A DNA stretch of 35,620 bases from 2-01-FULL-33-17 sp964401705. GTDB taxonomy: Bacteria > Patescibacteriota > Minisyncoccia > Phycocordibacterales > UBA9973. How positions within the stretch are numbered: the stretch's first letter is position 1; the number at the start of each line of letters is the position of its first letter. A program made the position numbers and the translations under genes. Below the pieces are notes generated by a model. That model saw nothing but the letters and a program-made list of their open reading frames with translations, was not told the origin of the DNA and made no database searches. Of the stretch, positions 1 through 6,570 are shown piece after piece. The stretch is taken from NCBI GenBank assembly GCA_964401705.1, contig CAYNZJ010000005.1, forward strand, positions 1 to 35,620, given 5' to 3'.

Positions 1-57
1 GTAGAACAGGGGTCTCCAAAACCTCTGGCGGGAGTTCGATTCTTCCACCGCCCGCCA
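1..57 (+). tRNA. tRNA-Trp (CCA anticodon), 5' truncated
   Basis: This is the 3' part of a tRNA cut by the window edge within the D arm. The anticodon stem 9-13/21-25 encloses loop CTCCAAA with anticodon CCA at 16-18, which reads UGG (Trp). The T arm GGGAG-TTCGATT-CTTCC is intact. The 3' acceptor strand is followed by G and an encoded CCA at 55-57. The other three tRNAs in the window do not encode CCA. A coding sequence starts at 59, one nucleotide after the tRNA. Confidence 0.9.
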
Positions 58-58
58 T

Positions 59-469
59 ATGAAAATTGAATTAGAAAAATTAAATAATCAATTTGATAAA
101 GATAAGATGAAATCTATTTTTCAAGATGTAATAGATGGAGAGTTTAATGTTTTTGATTCTGAAAAAATGGCTAATTATGATGCTGATTTTTCTGGAGATG
201 AACCATATATAATAAATATTTGGAGCAAGCAAAAAGGTTTTAGTTTTGGTTATATAGTTTTTCATGATTTTTTAAATCGTGTTGGATTAGATAAAACATT
301 TGTTTCAACTAATTTCACAGATGAAGGTTCCAAGCTTTTTGATAAGGCCGTTTCAGATGGATTAATAGAAAAAATATCTGAACCATTTGGCTTGCAACAA
401 TTAACAAGATGGAAAGTTATAGGTGATCCAATTAACCATTTAAAACAAATGAAAGATTTGATAAAATAA
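59..469 (+). CDS. hypothetical protein directly downstream of tRNA-Trp
   Basis: A 136-residue soluble protein that I do not recognise. It has no signal peptide or membrane segment. It is rich in Lys, Asp and Phe, and its second half has a conserved-looking stretch with STNFTDEGSKLFDKA followed by a Trp-Lys-Val-Ile-Gly-Asp-Pro segment near the end. Its ATG lies one nucleotide after the encoded CCA of tRNA-Trp, so there is no room for a ribosome-binding site. Cleavage at the tRNA 3' end would leave a nearly leaderless mRNA. The next gene starts 4 nt after its stop, so the two are probably co-transcribed with the tRNA. Codon use resembles the neighbours. The reading frame is convincing; the function is unknown. 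Confidence 0.8.
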   Translation: MKIELEKLNNQFDKDKMKSIFQDVIDGEFNVFDSEKMANYDADFSGDEPYIINIWSKQKGFSFGYIVFHDFLNRVGLDKTFVSTNFTDEGSKLFDKAVSDGLIEKISEPFGLQQLTRWKVIGDPINHLKQMKDLIK

Positions 470-473
470 AAAT

Positions 474-1067
474 ATGGATAAAAAATCAGAAATAAAATAC
501 CAAGGTAAGATGTTTGAAATTGTGGAATTCGAAGCCAAGCCAGGGTATATATATGAGACAGCTGTTCGTGCTCCGGGTGTGCGTTTACTAATCGAATATA
601 CAAAAGATAATCAGTTAGGATTATTGATGACCCAAGAACTTCGTCGTGGCCGACATGAAAATATTTTAGACTATAGATTACCCGGCGGAAAAGTTTTTGA
701 TTCTTTGCAGGAATATAATAATGCAAAAGAAAACAACATAGATATTAAAGAAGAAGCATTAAAACAAGCAAAGGTAGAAGCCCAGCAAGAAGCAGGAATA
801 ATTGGTGGTGATTTTATCCCAATTGGTATTGCACGAGCGGGTGGATCTGTGGAATGGGATTTACATTATTTTATTGTTAAAAATTGTACATTAGGAGAAC
901 AGAATCTAACAGAAGAAGAGAAAATGGATAATGTAGAAGTTGTATTTTTAAGTGTAAATGAAATTTTTGAAAAATTAAAAAATAAAGAAATTAATGAAGG
1001 TCGCTCAGCTGATGTTATTTGGACTTGGTTAGTAAATAATAATTTTATTGCTCTACAAAATAATTAG
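474..1067 (+). CDS. Nudix hydrolase family protein (ADP-ribose pyrophosphatase-like), degenerate Nudix box
   Basis: A 197-residue protein with the layout of ADP-ribose pyrophosphatase-type Nudix enzymes: a beta-rich N-terminus, then a Leu-Pro-Gly-Gly-Lys start of the Nudix motif near residue 65. The motif continues as KVEAQQEAGI. Against the family pattern GX5EX7REUXEEXGU, the Arg is Val, one of the paired Glu is Gln, and about 19 residues are inserted between the Gly-Gly and the helix. Two of the metal-binding glutamates remain. The family hydrolyses nucleoside diphosphates linked to another moiety; activity here is uncertain. It starts 4 nt after the preceding stop with no visible Shine-Dalgarno. 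Its stop codon overlaps that of the convergent miaA by 3 nt. Confidence 0.8.
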   Translation: MDKKSEIKYQGKMFEIVEFEAKPGYIYETAVRAPGVRLLIEYTKDNQLGLLMTQELRRGRHENILDYRLPGGKVFDSLQEYNNAKENNIDIKEEALKQAKVEAQQEAGIIGGDFIPIGIARAGGSVEWDLHYFIVKNCTLGEQNLTEEEKMDNVEVVFLSVNEIFEKLKNKEINEGRSADVIWTWLVNNNFIALQNN

Positions 1068-2071
1068 TTTAAAAATCTTTTTACTTTTGTAAAAACATCT
1101 TTTACTTCGATTTTATTTAGGGGATTAATCCAAATAGTATTTTTATCACGTTTAAACCAAGTTTTTTGCCTTTTGGCATATTGCCAAGTTTCTTTGTTTA
1201 ATTTATCTATCATATCAGTCTTATTTATATTACCCTGCAAATATTGGCTAATATAGCGGTATTCTAGCCCTAAATCGCCCATTCTAGCCCAAGAAAGGCC
1301 TCCGCCAGCTGGCGGATTATGTAAGGCTTGTACCTCATCAATCATTCCAATTTTAATGCGTTTTATGATGCGTTTATAAATCCGCTCTTTTAATAGTTCG
1401 TCTGGTAAGCTAAGCCCAATTTTTAAAACATTGTATTTAGTTACGAGGTCTTGCCTCGCAATTGGGACAGCACCTATTGCACTGGCTATTTCAATAGCTC
1501 TAATTAAACGCACAGGGTTATTGGCATCTATATTTTGTGCACGATTTGGATCTAGTTTTTTTAAAATATTAAATAATTCAGTAGTTGTTTTATTTTCTAA
1601 TTCTTTTCTTAACTTTGTGTTTGGTGCAACTTTTGGAAATACTGTATCGTTTATAATTGCATCAATATAAAATCCTGTTCCGCCACAAATAATTGGAATA
1701 TTCCCACGTTTTATGATTTCTTTTATTTTTTTATCAGCTAACTTTTTATATTGCGATACCGTAAAAACCTTTTTAGGATTTGCTACGTCTAGCATATGAT
1801 GGGGAATATTTTTATAAGTCCAAACCCGGTTTGTTTTGTCCAAACCCGGTTTGGACTTATCTTTTAGGACTTTACCGGACCCAATATCAAGCCCAATATA
1901 TACTTGGCGTGAATCAGCACTGATTATTTCGCCCCCTGCCAAGGGGGAGATGCCTTTTAAGGCAGAGGGGGTGCTTTTATTTTTATTTAAACAAAGGGCT
2001 AAAGTTACCGCAAAGTCGCTTTTGCCGGTACTAGTTTGCCCACAAATAACAATAACTTTTGGTCTAGTCAT
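1064..2071 (-). CDS. miaA: tRNA dimethylallyltransferase MiaA
   Basis: A 335-residue MiaA, which transfers the dimethylallyl group to A37 of tRNAs reading UNN codons. Visible motifs are the P-loop GQTSTGKS (11-18), SADSRQVYIGLDIGSGK (51-67), IPHHMLDV (89-96), ICGGTGFYIDAI (128-139), and the C-terminal QYAKRQKTWFKRD. It is longer than usual because three short segments interrupt conserved blocks: residues 34-47, 72-86 and 252-257. Each is encoded by a GC-rich palindromic or repeated DNA element (annotated separately). All three keep the frame and spare the motifs, so the enzyme is probably functional. The gene abuts murA: its start at 2071 immediately follows the murA stop, so the two are probably one transcript. 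Confidence 0.95.
   Translation of the reverse strand: MTRPKVIVICGQTSTGKSDFAVTLALCLNKNKSTPSALKGISPLAGGEIISADSRQVYIGLDIGSGKVLKDKSKPGLDKTNRVWTYKNIPHHMLDVANPKKVFTVSQYKKLADKKIKEIIKRGNIPIICGGTGFYIDAIINDTVFPKVAPNTKLRKELENKTTTELFNILKKLDPNRAQNIDANNPVRLIRAIEIASAIGAVPIARQDLVTKYNVLKIGLSLPDELLKERIYKRIIKRIKIGMIDEVQALHNPPAGGGLSWARMGDLGLEYRYISQYLQGNINKTDMIDKLNKETWQYAKRQKTWFKRDKNTIWINPLNKIEVKDVFTKVKRFLN
1301..1316. repeat. perfect 16-bp palindrome inside miaA
   Basis: TCCGCCAGCTGGCGGA is a perfect palindrome, strikingly GC-rich for this AT-rich gene. On the coding strand it reads as Asn-Pro-Pro-Ala-Gly-Gly (residues 252-257), between Leu-His and Gly-Leu-Ser-Trp. By my knowledge of related MiaA proteins these blocks are normally nearly contiguous. 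A 14/16 match occurs in dus at 14996-15011. Confidence 0.8.
1816..1858. repeat. tandem 16-nt repeat plus inverted repeat inside miaA
   Basis: GTCCAAACCCGGTTTG occurs at 1818-1833 and again at 1838-1853. The second copy continues into GAC, giving the inverted repeat GTCCAAAC-CCG-GTTTGGAC. The outer ends AAGTCC and GGACTT are also complementary. The block encodes MiaA residues 72-86, just before the conserved Ile-Pro-His-His motif, in a stretch that looks longer than in typical MiaA. Confidence 0.8.
1931..1972. repeat. REP-like palindromic element inside miaA
   Basis: The ends CCCCCTGCC (1932-1940) and GGCAGAGGGGG (1961-1971) are imperfectly complementary. Inside lies TGCCTT-TT-AAGGCA (1951-1964). 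The block encodes MiaA residues 34-47, inserted between the end of the first helix (Cys-Leu-Asn) and Gly-Glu-Ile-Ile-Ser-Ala-Asp. It resembles small palindromic repeats that recur in Parcubacteria genomes; copy number cannot be checked here. Confidence 0.75.
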
Positions 2072-3601
2072 TTAATCTAAATTTTTGATTTGTCTTACTT
2101 TTGCTCCAAGTTCATTTAGTCTTTCAACTAAATTTTCATATCCACGGTTAATAGCATAGACATTACGCAAAATTGATTTACCTTCTGCAGCTAACATTGC
2201 AATTAAAATAATTGTTGCCGGGCGCAATGCTGGAGGGCAAACAATTTGAGCTGCTTTTAAATCAGTTTTACCTTCTATATAAACTCGGTGTGGGTCGGCT
2301 AACAATACTTTGGCTCCAAGGCGGTTAATTTCGGTAAAGTAAATTGCGCGGTTTTCCCAAGTCCAGTCATGAACTAGTGTTGTACCTTTGGCTTGAGTTG
2401 CAATTGGTACAAAAAATGGCAAGTTGTCATTATTAATTCCAGGGTAAGGCAATGCATGGATTTTATCCGGCAATGCCTTTAAAGTACTTTCTTTAATTGT
2501 AATATCTACCAAATCAACTCGGCCGTTTTCACCTTTGTAGATTTTACTAGTGCTAAAAACTAATCCCATTTTTTCTAGCTTTAATAATTCAAGTCTTAAA
2601 AAATCTATCGGGCATCTTTTAATGGTTACATTTCCATTTGTTACTGCTGTTGCTGCAATGAAAAACATAGTTTCAATTGGATCCTCAGAATTGTACCAAG
2701 TTGTTTCTTGGTCGATTTGTTCTATACCATGAACTGTTAGTGTTGTTGTGCCAATTCCATCAATTTTTACACCTAAATGTTCTAAGAAAAAACAAACATC
2801 TTGAACTTGATAATTCGGTGGGGCAAAACGAATAATGGTTTTACCATTTGGAATAAGTGCTGATGCCATTAGTGCATTGATGACTCCCATATCACTGGCT
2901 TCATACATTGTTATGTCGGCTGGTTTTAATTTTTCTGTTGTAACTTTGTAATGTTTGGCTTCAGATTTTATTTTAATGCCTAATTTTTCAAGTGCATATT
3001 TGTGTGCAGAAATTGTTCTCTCACCCATTTTACATCCACCAGGATTAGGTAAACGAAATTCTTTCATTCTATGAGCCAATGGGGGAATAAGATATAAATT
3101 AACTCTAATACCACCAGCGATGGCTTCATCAATTTTATCAATAGCAAAAATATCGGGCGGAGTTATTTTTAAACTATGGTCATCTAACCAAATAACTTTA
3201 ATATCAATACTTTCAAAAACTTCAATTAATCTAAATACTTCTTCAATTCTGGGTATACCATATAATGTTGTTGGCTTTTTATTTAACAAACTTGCCGCCA
3301 TTAATGCCAATGCGCCATTTTTAGAATAATGAGTTGTAACTGTGCCGGATAGTTTAATTCCACCAACGATTTCAAAATCATCAGTTCGTGGAGCCAAAGA
3401 TACCAGTCTTTGGCCTAAAGTTTCACCAATTCTATCCAGCTCTTTAGTGGTAAAGTTTTGGTCACCTTTTTCCATTCGAGCAACTGCGGATTGTGAAGTT
3501 TCAAGCATTTTAGCAAATTCTACTTGGGTCAAACCTTCACGTTCACGAATAGTCCGGATAAGATATCCGATATGTTCTTGGGGGGATTTCCTTTTTGTCA
3601 T
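2072..3601 (-). CDS. murA: UDP-N-acetylglucosamine 1-carboxyvinyltransferase MurA with N-terminal XRE-type HTH domain
   Basis: A 509-residue fusion. Residues about 12-65 form an XRE-family helix-turn-helix (ending TSQSAVARMEKGDQNF and a following helix). Residues from about 76 form the two-lobed EPSP-synthase fold of MurA, which transfers enolpyruvate from PEP to UDP-GlcNAc in the first committed step of peptidoglycan synthesis. Lys94-Asn95 match the conserved KN pair; Cys190 in the GGCKMGER loop matches the catalytic Cys; ENR, ALRPA and INRGYE match the C-terminal substrate-binding motifs. Ordinary MurA is about 420 residues, so the HTH is extra. The start is supported by TATATT exactly 6 nt upstream (leaderless). 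That box lies in a 28-bp palindrome shared with divergent murB, a likely autoregulatory operator (inference). Its stop directly precedes the miaA start. Confidence 0.93.
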   Translation of the reverse strand: MTKRKSPQEHIGYLIRTIREREGLTQVEFAKMLETSQSAVARMEKGDQNFTTKELDRIGETLGQRLVSLAPRTDDFEIVGGIKLSGTVTTHYSKNGALALMAASLLNKKPTTLYGIPRIEEVFRLIEVFESIDIKVIWLDDHSLKITPPDIFAIDKIDEAIAGGIRVNLYLIPPLAHRMKEFRLPNPGGCKMGERTISAHKYALEKLGIKIKSEAKHYKVTTEKLKPADITMYEASDMGVINALMASALIPNGKTIIRFAPPNYQVQDVCFFLEHLGVKIDGIGTTTLTVHGIEQIDQETTWYNSEDPIETMFFIAATAVTNGNVTIKRCPIDFLRLELLKLEKMGLVFSTSKIYKGENGRVDLVDITIKESTLKALPDKIHALPYPGINNDNLPFFVPIATQAKGTTLVHDWTWENRAIYFTEINRLGAKVLLADPHRVYIEGKTDLKAAQIVCPPALRPATIILIAMLAAEGKSILRNVYAINRGYENLVERLNELGAKVRQIKNLD

Positions 3602-3604
3602 TTT

Positions 3605-3632
3605 ACTAATATATCATATATGATATATTAGT
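3605..3632. promoter_or_regulatory. 28-bp perfect palindrome between murA and murB; putative operator with both -10 boxes
   Basis: The left arm ACTAATATATCATA (3605-3618) is the exact reverse complement of 3619-3632. The minus-strand TATATT at 3608-3613 lies 6 nt before the murA ATG. The symmetrical plus-strand TATATT at 3624-3629 lies 12 nt before the murB ATG. A dimeric HTH protein bound here would cover both promoters. The obvious candidate is the HTH domain of the adjacent MurA (inference). Confidence 0.75.
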
Positions 3633-3641
3633 ATATAGTTT

Positions 3642-4649
3642 ATGCACAGTATGTTTATAAATATTAAAGACTTAAATACTATGAAATTGCCAGCTATGGC
3701 AAATGTTTTTAATATCCAGAATCTAAATGATATTCCTGAATTTTTTAAACAAAATATAAATGAAAAAGAATTTATTTTAGGTGGGGGTTCAAATCTAATA
3801 ATTGGACCTTCTTTAGAAAAAAGACCTATTCTAAAAATTGAAATTCTTGGTATTGAAATATTAGAAGATTCTAATGATAGCATAGTTGTAAAACTTGGAG
3901 CGGGAGAAAATTGGGATAGTGTAGTTGAATGGGCCGTAAATAATAATTATTCAGGGATTGAAGCACTATCTGCTATTCCAGGTACTGTTGGGGCGGGTCC
4001 TGTTCAAAATATTGGAGCTTATGGTGCTGAAATTAAAGATGTTTTAATTTCTGTGGATGTTTATGATATTAAAGAAAAAAAATTTGTTAATCTCAAAAAT
4101 GCAGATTGTAATTTTAGTTACCGGAATAGTATTTTTAAAAGTACACAAAAAGGTAGATATATAATTACAAATGTAATAATCCGTTTATCAAAAAATCAAA
4201 TAAAAATTCCGCAGTATAAAGGGGTACAAGAATATTTTGAAATGGCAAATAATTTAACTCCAAGTTTGTCTGATATTCGAAATGCAATTATTGAAATCAG
4301 ATGGAGCAAATTACCTAATCCAGAAATACTGCCAAATTGCGGATCATTTTTTGAAAATCCAATAGTTGATTCTATTGTTGCAGAAAATTTAAAAAGTAAT
4401 TATCCAGATTTACCAATATATCCGTATGGTGGACAATATAAGGTTTCTGCAGGGTATCTTATAGAAAAATCTGGCTTAAAAGGTATTAAAATTGGTCCTG
4501 TTGGGACTTATGAAAAAAATGCATTAGTTATAGTAAACCATGGTGGGGCAACATATGACGATATTGTTAGTGCTAAAAACCAAATAGTTAAAACCGTTTA
4601 TGATAAATTTGGGATAAAACTTAACCCTGAACCCGAGTTTATTGCTTAA
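3642..4649 (+). CDS. murB: UDP-N-acetylenolpyruvoylglucosamine reductase MurB
   Basis: A 335-residue FAD-dependent reductase that converts the MurA product to UDP-MurNAc using NADPH. FAD-binding motifs are GGGSNLII (47-54) and GIEALSAIPGTVGAGPVQNIGAYGAEI. The active-site Arg is in YRNSIFK (160-166), and the catalytic Ser is in GSFFENP (234-240). The C-terminal Glu is in Pro-Glu-Pro-Glu-Phe-Ile. The YRxSxFK form matches the E. coli-like type I class. It is divergent from HTH-murA, the preceding enzyme of the pathway, across the palindrome at 3605-3632, so the two steps are probably co-regulated. The alternative ATG at 3651 is possible; the first was kept because the TATATT at 3624-3629 would give a very short leader. 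Confidence 0.95.
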   Translation: MHSMFINIKDLNTMKLPAMANVFNIQNLNDIPEFFKQNINEKEFILGGGSNLIIGPSLEKRPILKIEILGIEILEDSNDSIVVKLGAGENWDSVVEWAVNNNYSGIEALSAIPGTVGAGPVQNIGAYGAEIKDVLISVDVYDIKEKKFVNLKNADCNFSYRNSIFKSTQKGRYIITNVIIRLSKNQIKIPQYKGVQEYFEMANNLTPSLSDIRNAIIEIRWSKLPNPEILPNCGSFFENPIVDSIVAENLKSNYPDLPIYPYGGQYKVSAGYLIEKSGLKGIKIGPVGTYEKNALVIVNHGGATYDDIVSAKNQIVKTVYDKFGIKLNPEPEFIA

Positions 4650-4659
4650 TTTATTTGAT

Positions 4660-4688
4660 TTGCATGGAAATTAATTTCAGTGTAAAGT
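4660..4688 (+). promoter_or_regulatory. sigma-70-type promoter of tRNA-Leu
   Basis: TTGCAT (4660-4665), a 17-bp spacer, then TAAAGT (4683-4688). Transcription would start about 4 nt before the mature tRNA 5' end at 4699. Confidence 0.55.
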
Positions 4689-4698
4689 ATTAATACTT

Positions 4699-4779
4699 GC
4701 CGAAGTGGCGGAATGGTAGACGCGCTCGACTCAAAATCGAGTCTCGCAAGGGGTGAGAGTTCGAGTCTCTCCTTCGGCA
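4699..4779 (+). tRNA. tRNA-Leu (CAA anticodon)
   Basis: Acceptor GCCGAAG pairs with CTTCGGC (4772-4778), with discriminator A at 4779. The anticodon stem CTCGA/TCGAG encloses CTCAAAA, giving anticodon CAA at 4732-4734 (reads UUG). The long variable arm TCTCGCAAGGGGTGAGA is typical of class II tRNA-Leu. CCA is not encoded. Confidence 0.95.
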
Positions 4780-4812
4780 CAAAAGAAAAATATGATTTTT
4801 ATTTGTTTGTGA

Positions 4813-4818
4813 TATAAT
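4813..4818 (+). promoter_or_regulatory. -10 box of leaderless parB promoter
   Basis: TATAAT ends exactly 6 nt before the parB ATG, so the predicted transcription start falls at or next to the A of the start codon. No Shine-Dalgarno is present. It is the same arrangement as at murA, relA, murE, dnaX, greA, the ABC operon and the 21292 gene. Confidence 0.7.
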
Positions 4819-4824
4819 ATTTTT

Positions 4825-6024
4825 ATGTCTTTATATTCCAATTCAATTTTTTTTATAGATACCGAAAAAATAAACCCAAATCCTTATCAACCTCGTAAGG
4901 AATTTGATGATGGGACACTTCGTGATTTGTCAGATTCGATTCGTCAATACGGAGTTTTGCAACCATTGGTTGTTTCTCGTATTGAAGTTGAAAAGCAAGA
5001 TGGCACTGGTATTGAAACCACTTATGAACTTATCGCTGGAGAAAGGCGTCTTCGTGCATCACGGCTAGCCGGGGTTAAACAAGTTCCAGTTATTATTCGC
5101 GAAGGTGATGATAGTAAAATGAAGCTTGAACTTGCAATTATTGAAAATTTGCAACGTGAAGATTTAAACCCTGTTGATCGAGCAAGAGCATTTATGCGAC
5201 TGATTGATGAGTTTAGTTTAACTCATGCTCAGGTTGGTCAAAAAATGGGTAAGAGTCGGGAATATGTTTCTAACTCACTTCGGATACTTCAAATGCCCCA
5301 AGAGATATTAGACGCTCTTCAAGGTGGAAAAATAATGGAAGGCCACACAAGACCACTGATGATGTTAGTAGATCGGCCAGAAGAGCAAGAGACTTTGTTT
5401 AAAGAAATAGTTTACAAAAAATTATCCGTCCGTGAAGCCGAAAGAATTGCTCGCCGGATTGCGGTGGATCGTGTTCGTAAAAAGGAATTACTGCCGGATG
5501 CAAATACACTAAGCATTGAAGATGAATTAGAAGAAAAGTTGGGTACTCGTGTCCATATTCAAAGAAAAGCCGATGGCGGTAAAATTACAATTGACTTTTT
5601 CTCGGATGCGGATTTGGCTGAAATATTAGAGCTATTAAAATCAAAAGAGATTAATCGCACTAATGGGGAAAATGGTTCCAATATGACAATGCTTGAGAGA
5701 TTTGAAAAACAAAGAATAGTAAATCCACCAGAGAATTTAGTGGTAAAACCATTACCAATACCACAAATAGTTACGGATCAAGTTTTAGGGTCATACCCAA
5801 GTCAAACACAGGGCATAGTCATAGAGAACGAAATTTATAATTCTAATGAAACTATTACCGATAATATGAATTTAGCTTATTCAGGTTTTGATTCTAACCC
5901 AGCAACAAATCCTGTATTTGAAACAAAAATAGAAGAAATAGCTCAAAATCAAGAAATCTCAAAAAACGAGGAACCGGAGCAAAATGACGAAGATTTGTAC
6001 AATATTTCAACCTTTAGCCTATAA
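4825..6024 (+). CDS. parB: ParB/Spo0J-family chromosome partition protein
   Basis: A 399-residue ParB. It starts with the family motif NPNPYQPRKEF, followed by the CTP-binding box GERRLRA (72-78) and LAIIENLQREDLNPVDRA. The HTH region (SLTHAQVGQKMGKSREYVSN) binds parS. A C-terminal dimerisation segment (about residues 228-272) contains GGKITIDFFSDADL. The last 120 residues are a Gln-, Asn- and Glu-rich, probably disordered extension that most ParB proteins lack. ParB forms CTP-gated clamps on parS-bearing DNA and works with ParA; no parA and no canonical parS are visible in this window. A TATAAT 6 nt before the ATG supports this start and a leaderless mRNA. A strong terminator begins in the stop region. 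Confidence 0.93.
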   Translation: MSLYSNSIFFIDTEKINPNPYQPRKEFDDGTLRDLSDSIRQYGVLQPLVVSRIEVEKQDGTGIETTYELIAGERRLRASRLAGVKQVPVIIREGDDSKMKLELAIIENLQREDLNPVDRARAFMRLIDEFSLTHAQVGQKMGKSREYVSNSLRILQMPQEILDALQGGKIMEGHTRPLMMLVDRPEEQETLFKEIVYKKLSVREAERIARRIAVDRVRKKELLPDANTLSIEDELEEKLGTRVHIQRKADGGKITIDFFSDADLAEILELLKSKEINRTNGENGSNMTMLERFEKQRIVNPPENLVVKPLPIPQIVTDQVLGSYPSQTQGIVIENEIYNSNETITDNMNLAYSGFDSNPATNPVFETKIEEIAQNQEISKNEEPEQNDEDLYNISTFSL

Positions 6025-6047
6025 AACCCCTTATTAAGGGGTTTTAT
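6021..6047. terminator. bidirectional Rho-independent terminator after parB
   Basis: A perfect 12-bp stem, ATAAAACCCCTT (6021-6032) with AAGGGGTTTTAT (6036-6047), and loop ATT. The ends are A- and T-rich, so it can act in either direction. It insulates parB from the operon that follows. Confidence 0.85.
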
Positions 6048-6048
6048 G

Positions 6049-6078
6049 TTGACAAATGGGTATGTTTTGAGGTATAGT
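6049..6078 (+). promoter_or_regulatory. sigma-70-type promoter of the 6101-7035 operon
   Basis: A consensus TTGACA (6049-6054), an 18-bp spacer, then TATAGT (6073-6078). It begins right after the parB terminator. The predicted leader is about 16 nt. Confidence 0.75.
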
Positions 6079-6100
6079 TTTTGAAATTAATCAAAATATT

Positions 6101-6544
6101 ATGATAACACAATCACAACTTAAAAAAGATCCCGAATTCGTGGAGATGATCATTAAGCTTTCTTCTGATGGGGAAAGTATCGTTTTATTGCCAGATTTTT
6201 CTGTGAGAATGGGGATGGGTGTTTTAAAACCATTTTCAAAAAAAAGAGAACAGGGAGAGGAAGAGGTTGATACCATTGAAAAAATATTGAAAGAATATTT
6301 CGGTAACCAATTCTTTGAGCCAGGTTCAATATACAGTACTGTATCTATAAAGTCGAAAGACGGGAGGCAGTACAACTTTTTTTTGATCAATGGTGATCAT
6401 TTGATGCAAGTTCCAGGTATAACAATACCTATTTCTGATATAGAAAAAGGAAAATCAGTAATACTGGACGAAGAAGAAAAAAGGGAATATGTTCCAACCT
6501 ATCTCCTTAAAGAGGTGGTTAAACTCTATGCTGCTATTATTTAA
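6101..6544 (+). CDS. hypothetical protein, possibly degenerate Nudix-like
   Basis: A 147-residue soluble protein I cannot assign. Its predicted order is strand, strand, an acidic helix (EEEVDTIEKILKEYFG), strand-strand (from STVSIKSKDGRQYNFFLING), then a C-terminal helix after Tyr-Val-Pro-Thr-Tyr. This order is reminiscent of a Nudix fold, but no Nudix catalytic glutamates are present, so this is only a guess. It is the first gene of a two-gene operon with its own consensus promoter, an upstream insulating terminator and a downstream terminator. The unit therefore looks like a self-contained accessory insert between parB and relA. No Shine-Dalgarno precedes the ATG. Confidence 0.75.
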   Translation: MITQSQLKKDPEFVEMIIKLSSDGESIVLLPDFSVRMGMGVLKPFSKKREQGEEEVDTIEKILKEYFGNQFFEPGSIYSTVSIKSKDGRQYNFFLINGDHLMQVPGITIPISDIEKGKSVILDEEEKREYVPTYLLKEVVKLYAAII

Positions 6545-6570
6545 ACTTAAACTTTTTAAAAACTAAACAA

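Noticed and set aside
1818..1853. CRISPR-like array in miaA
   Set aside because: There are only two 16-nt copies with a 4-nt gap; no spacers or regular array exist here or elsewhere in the window.
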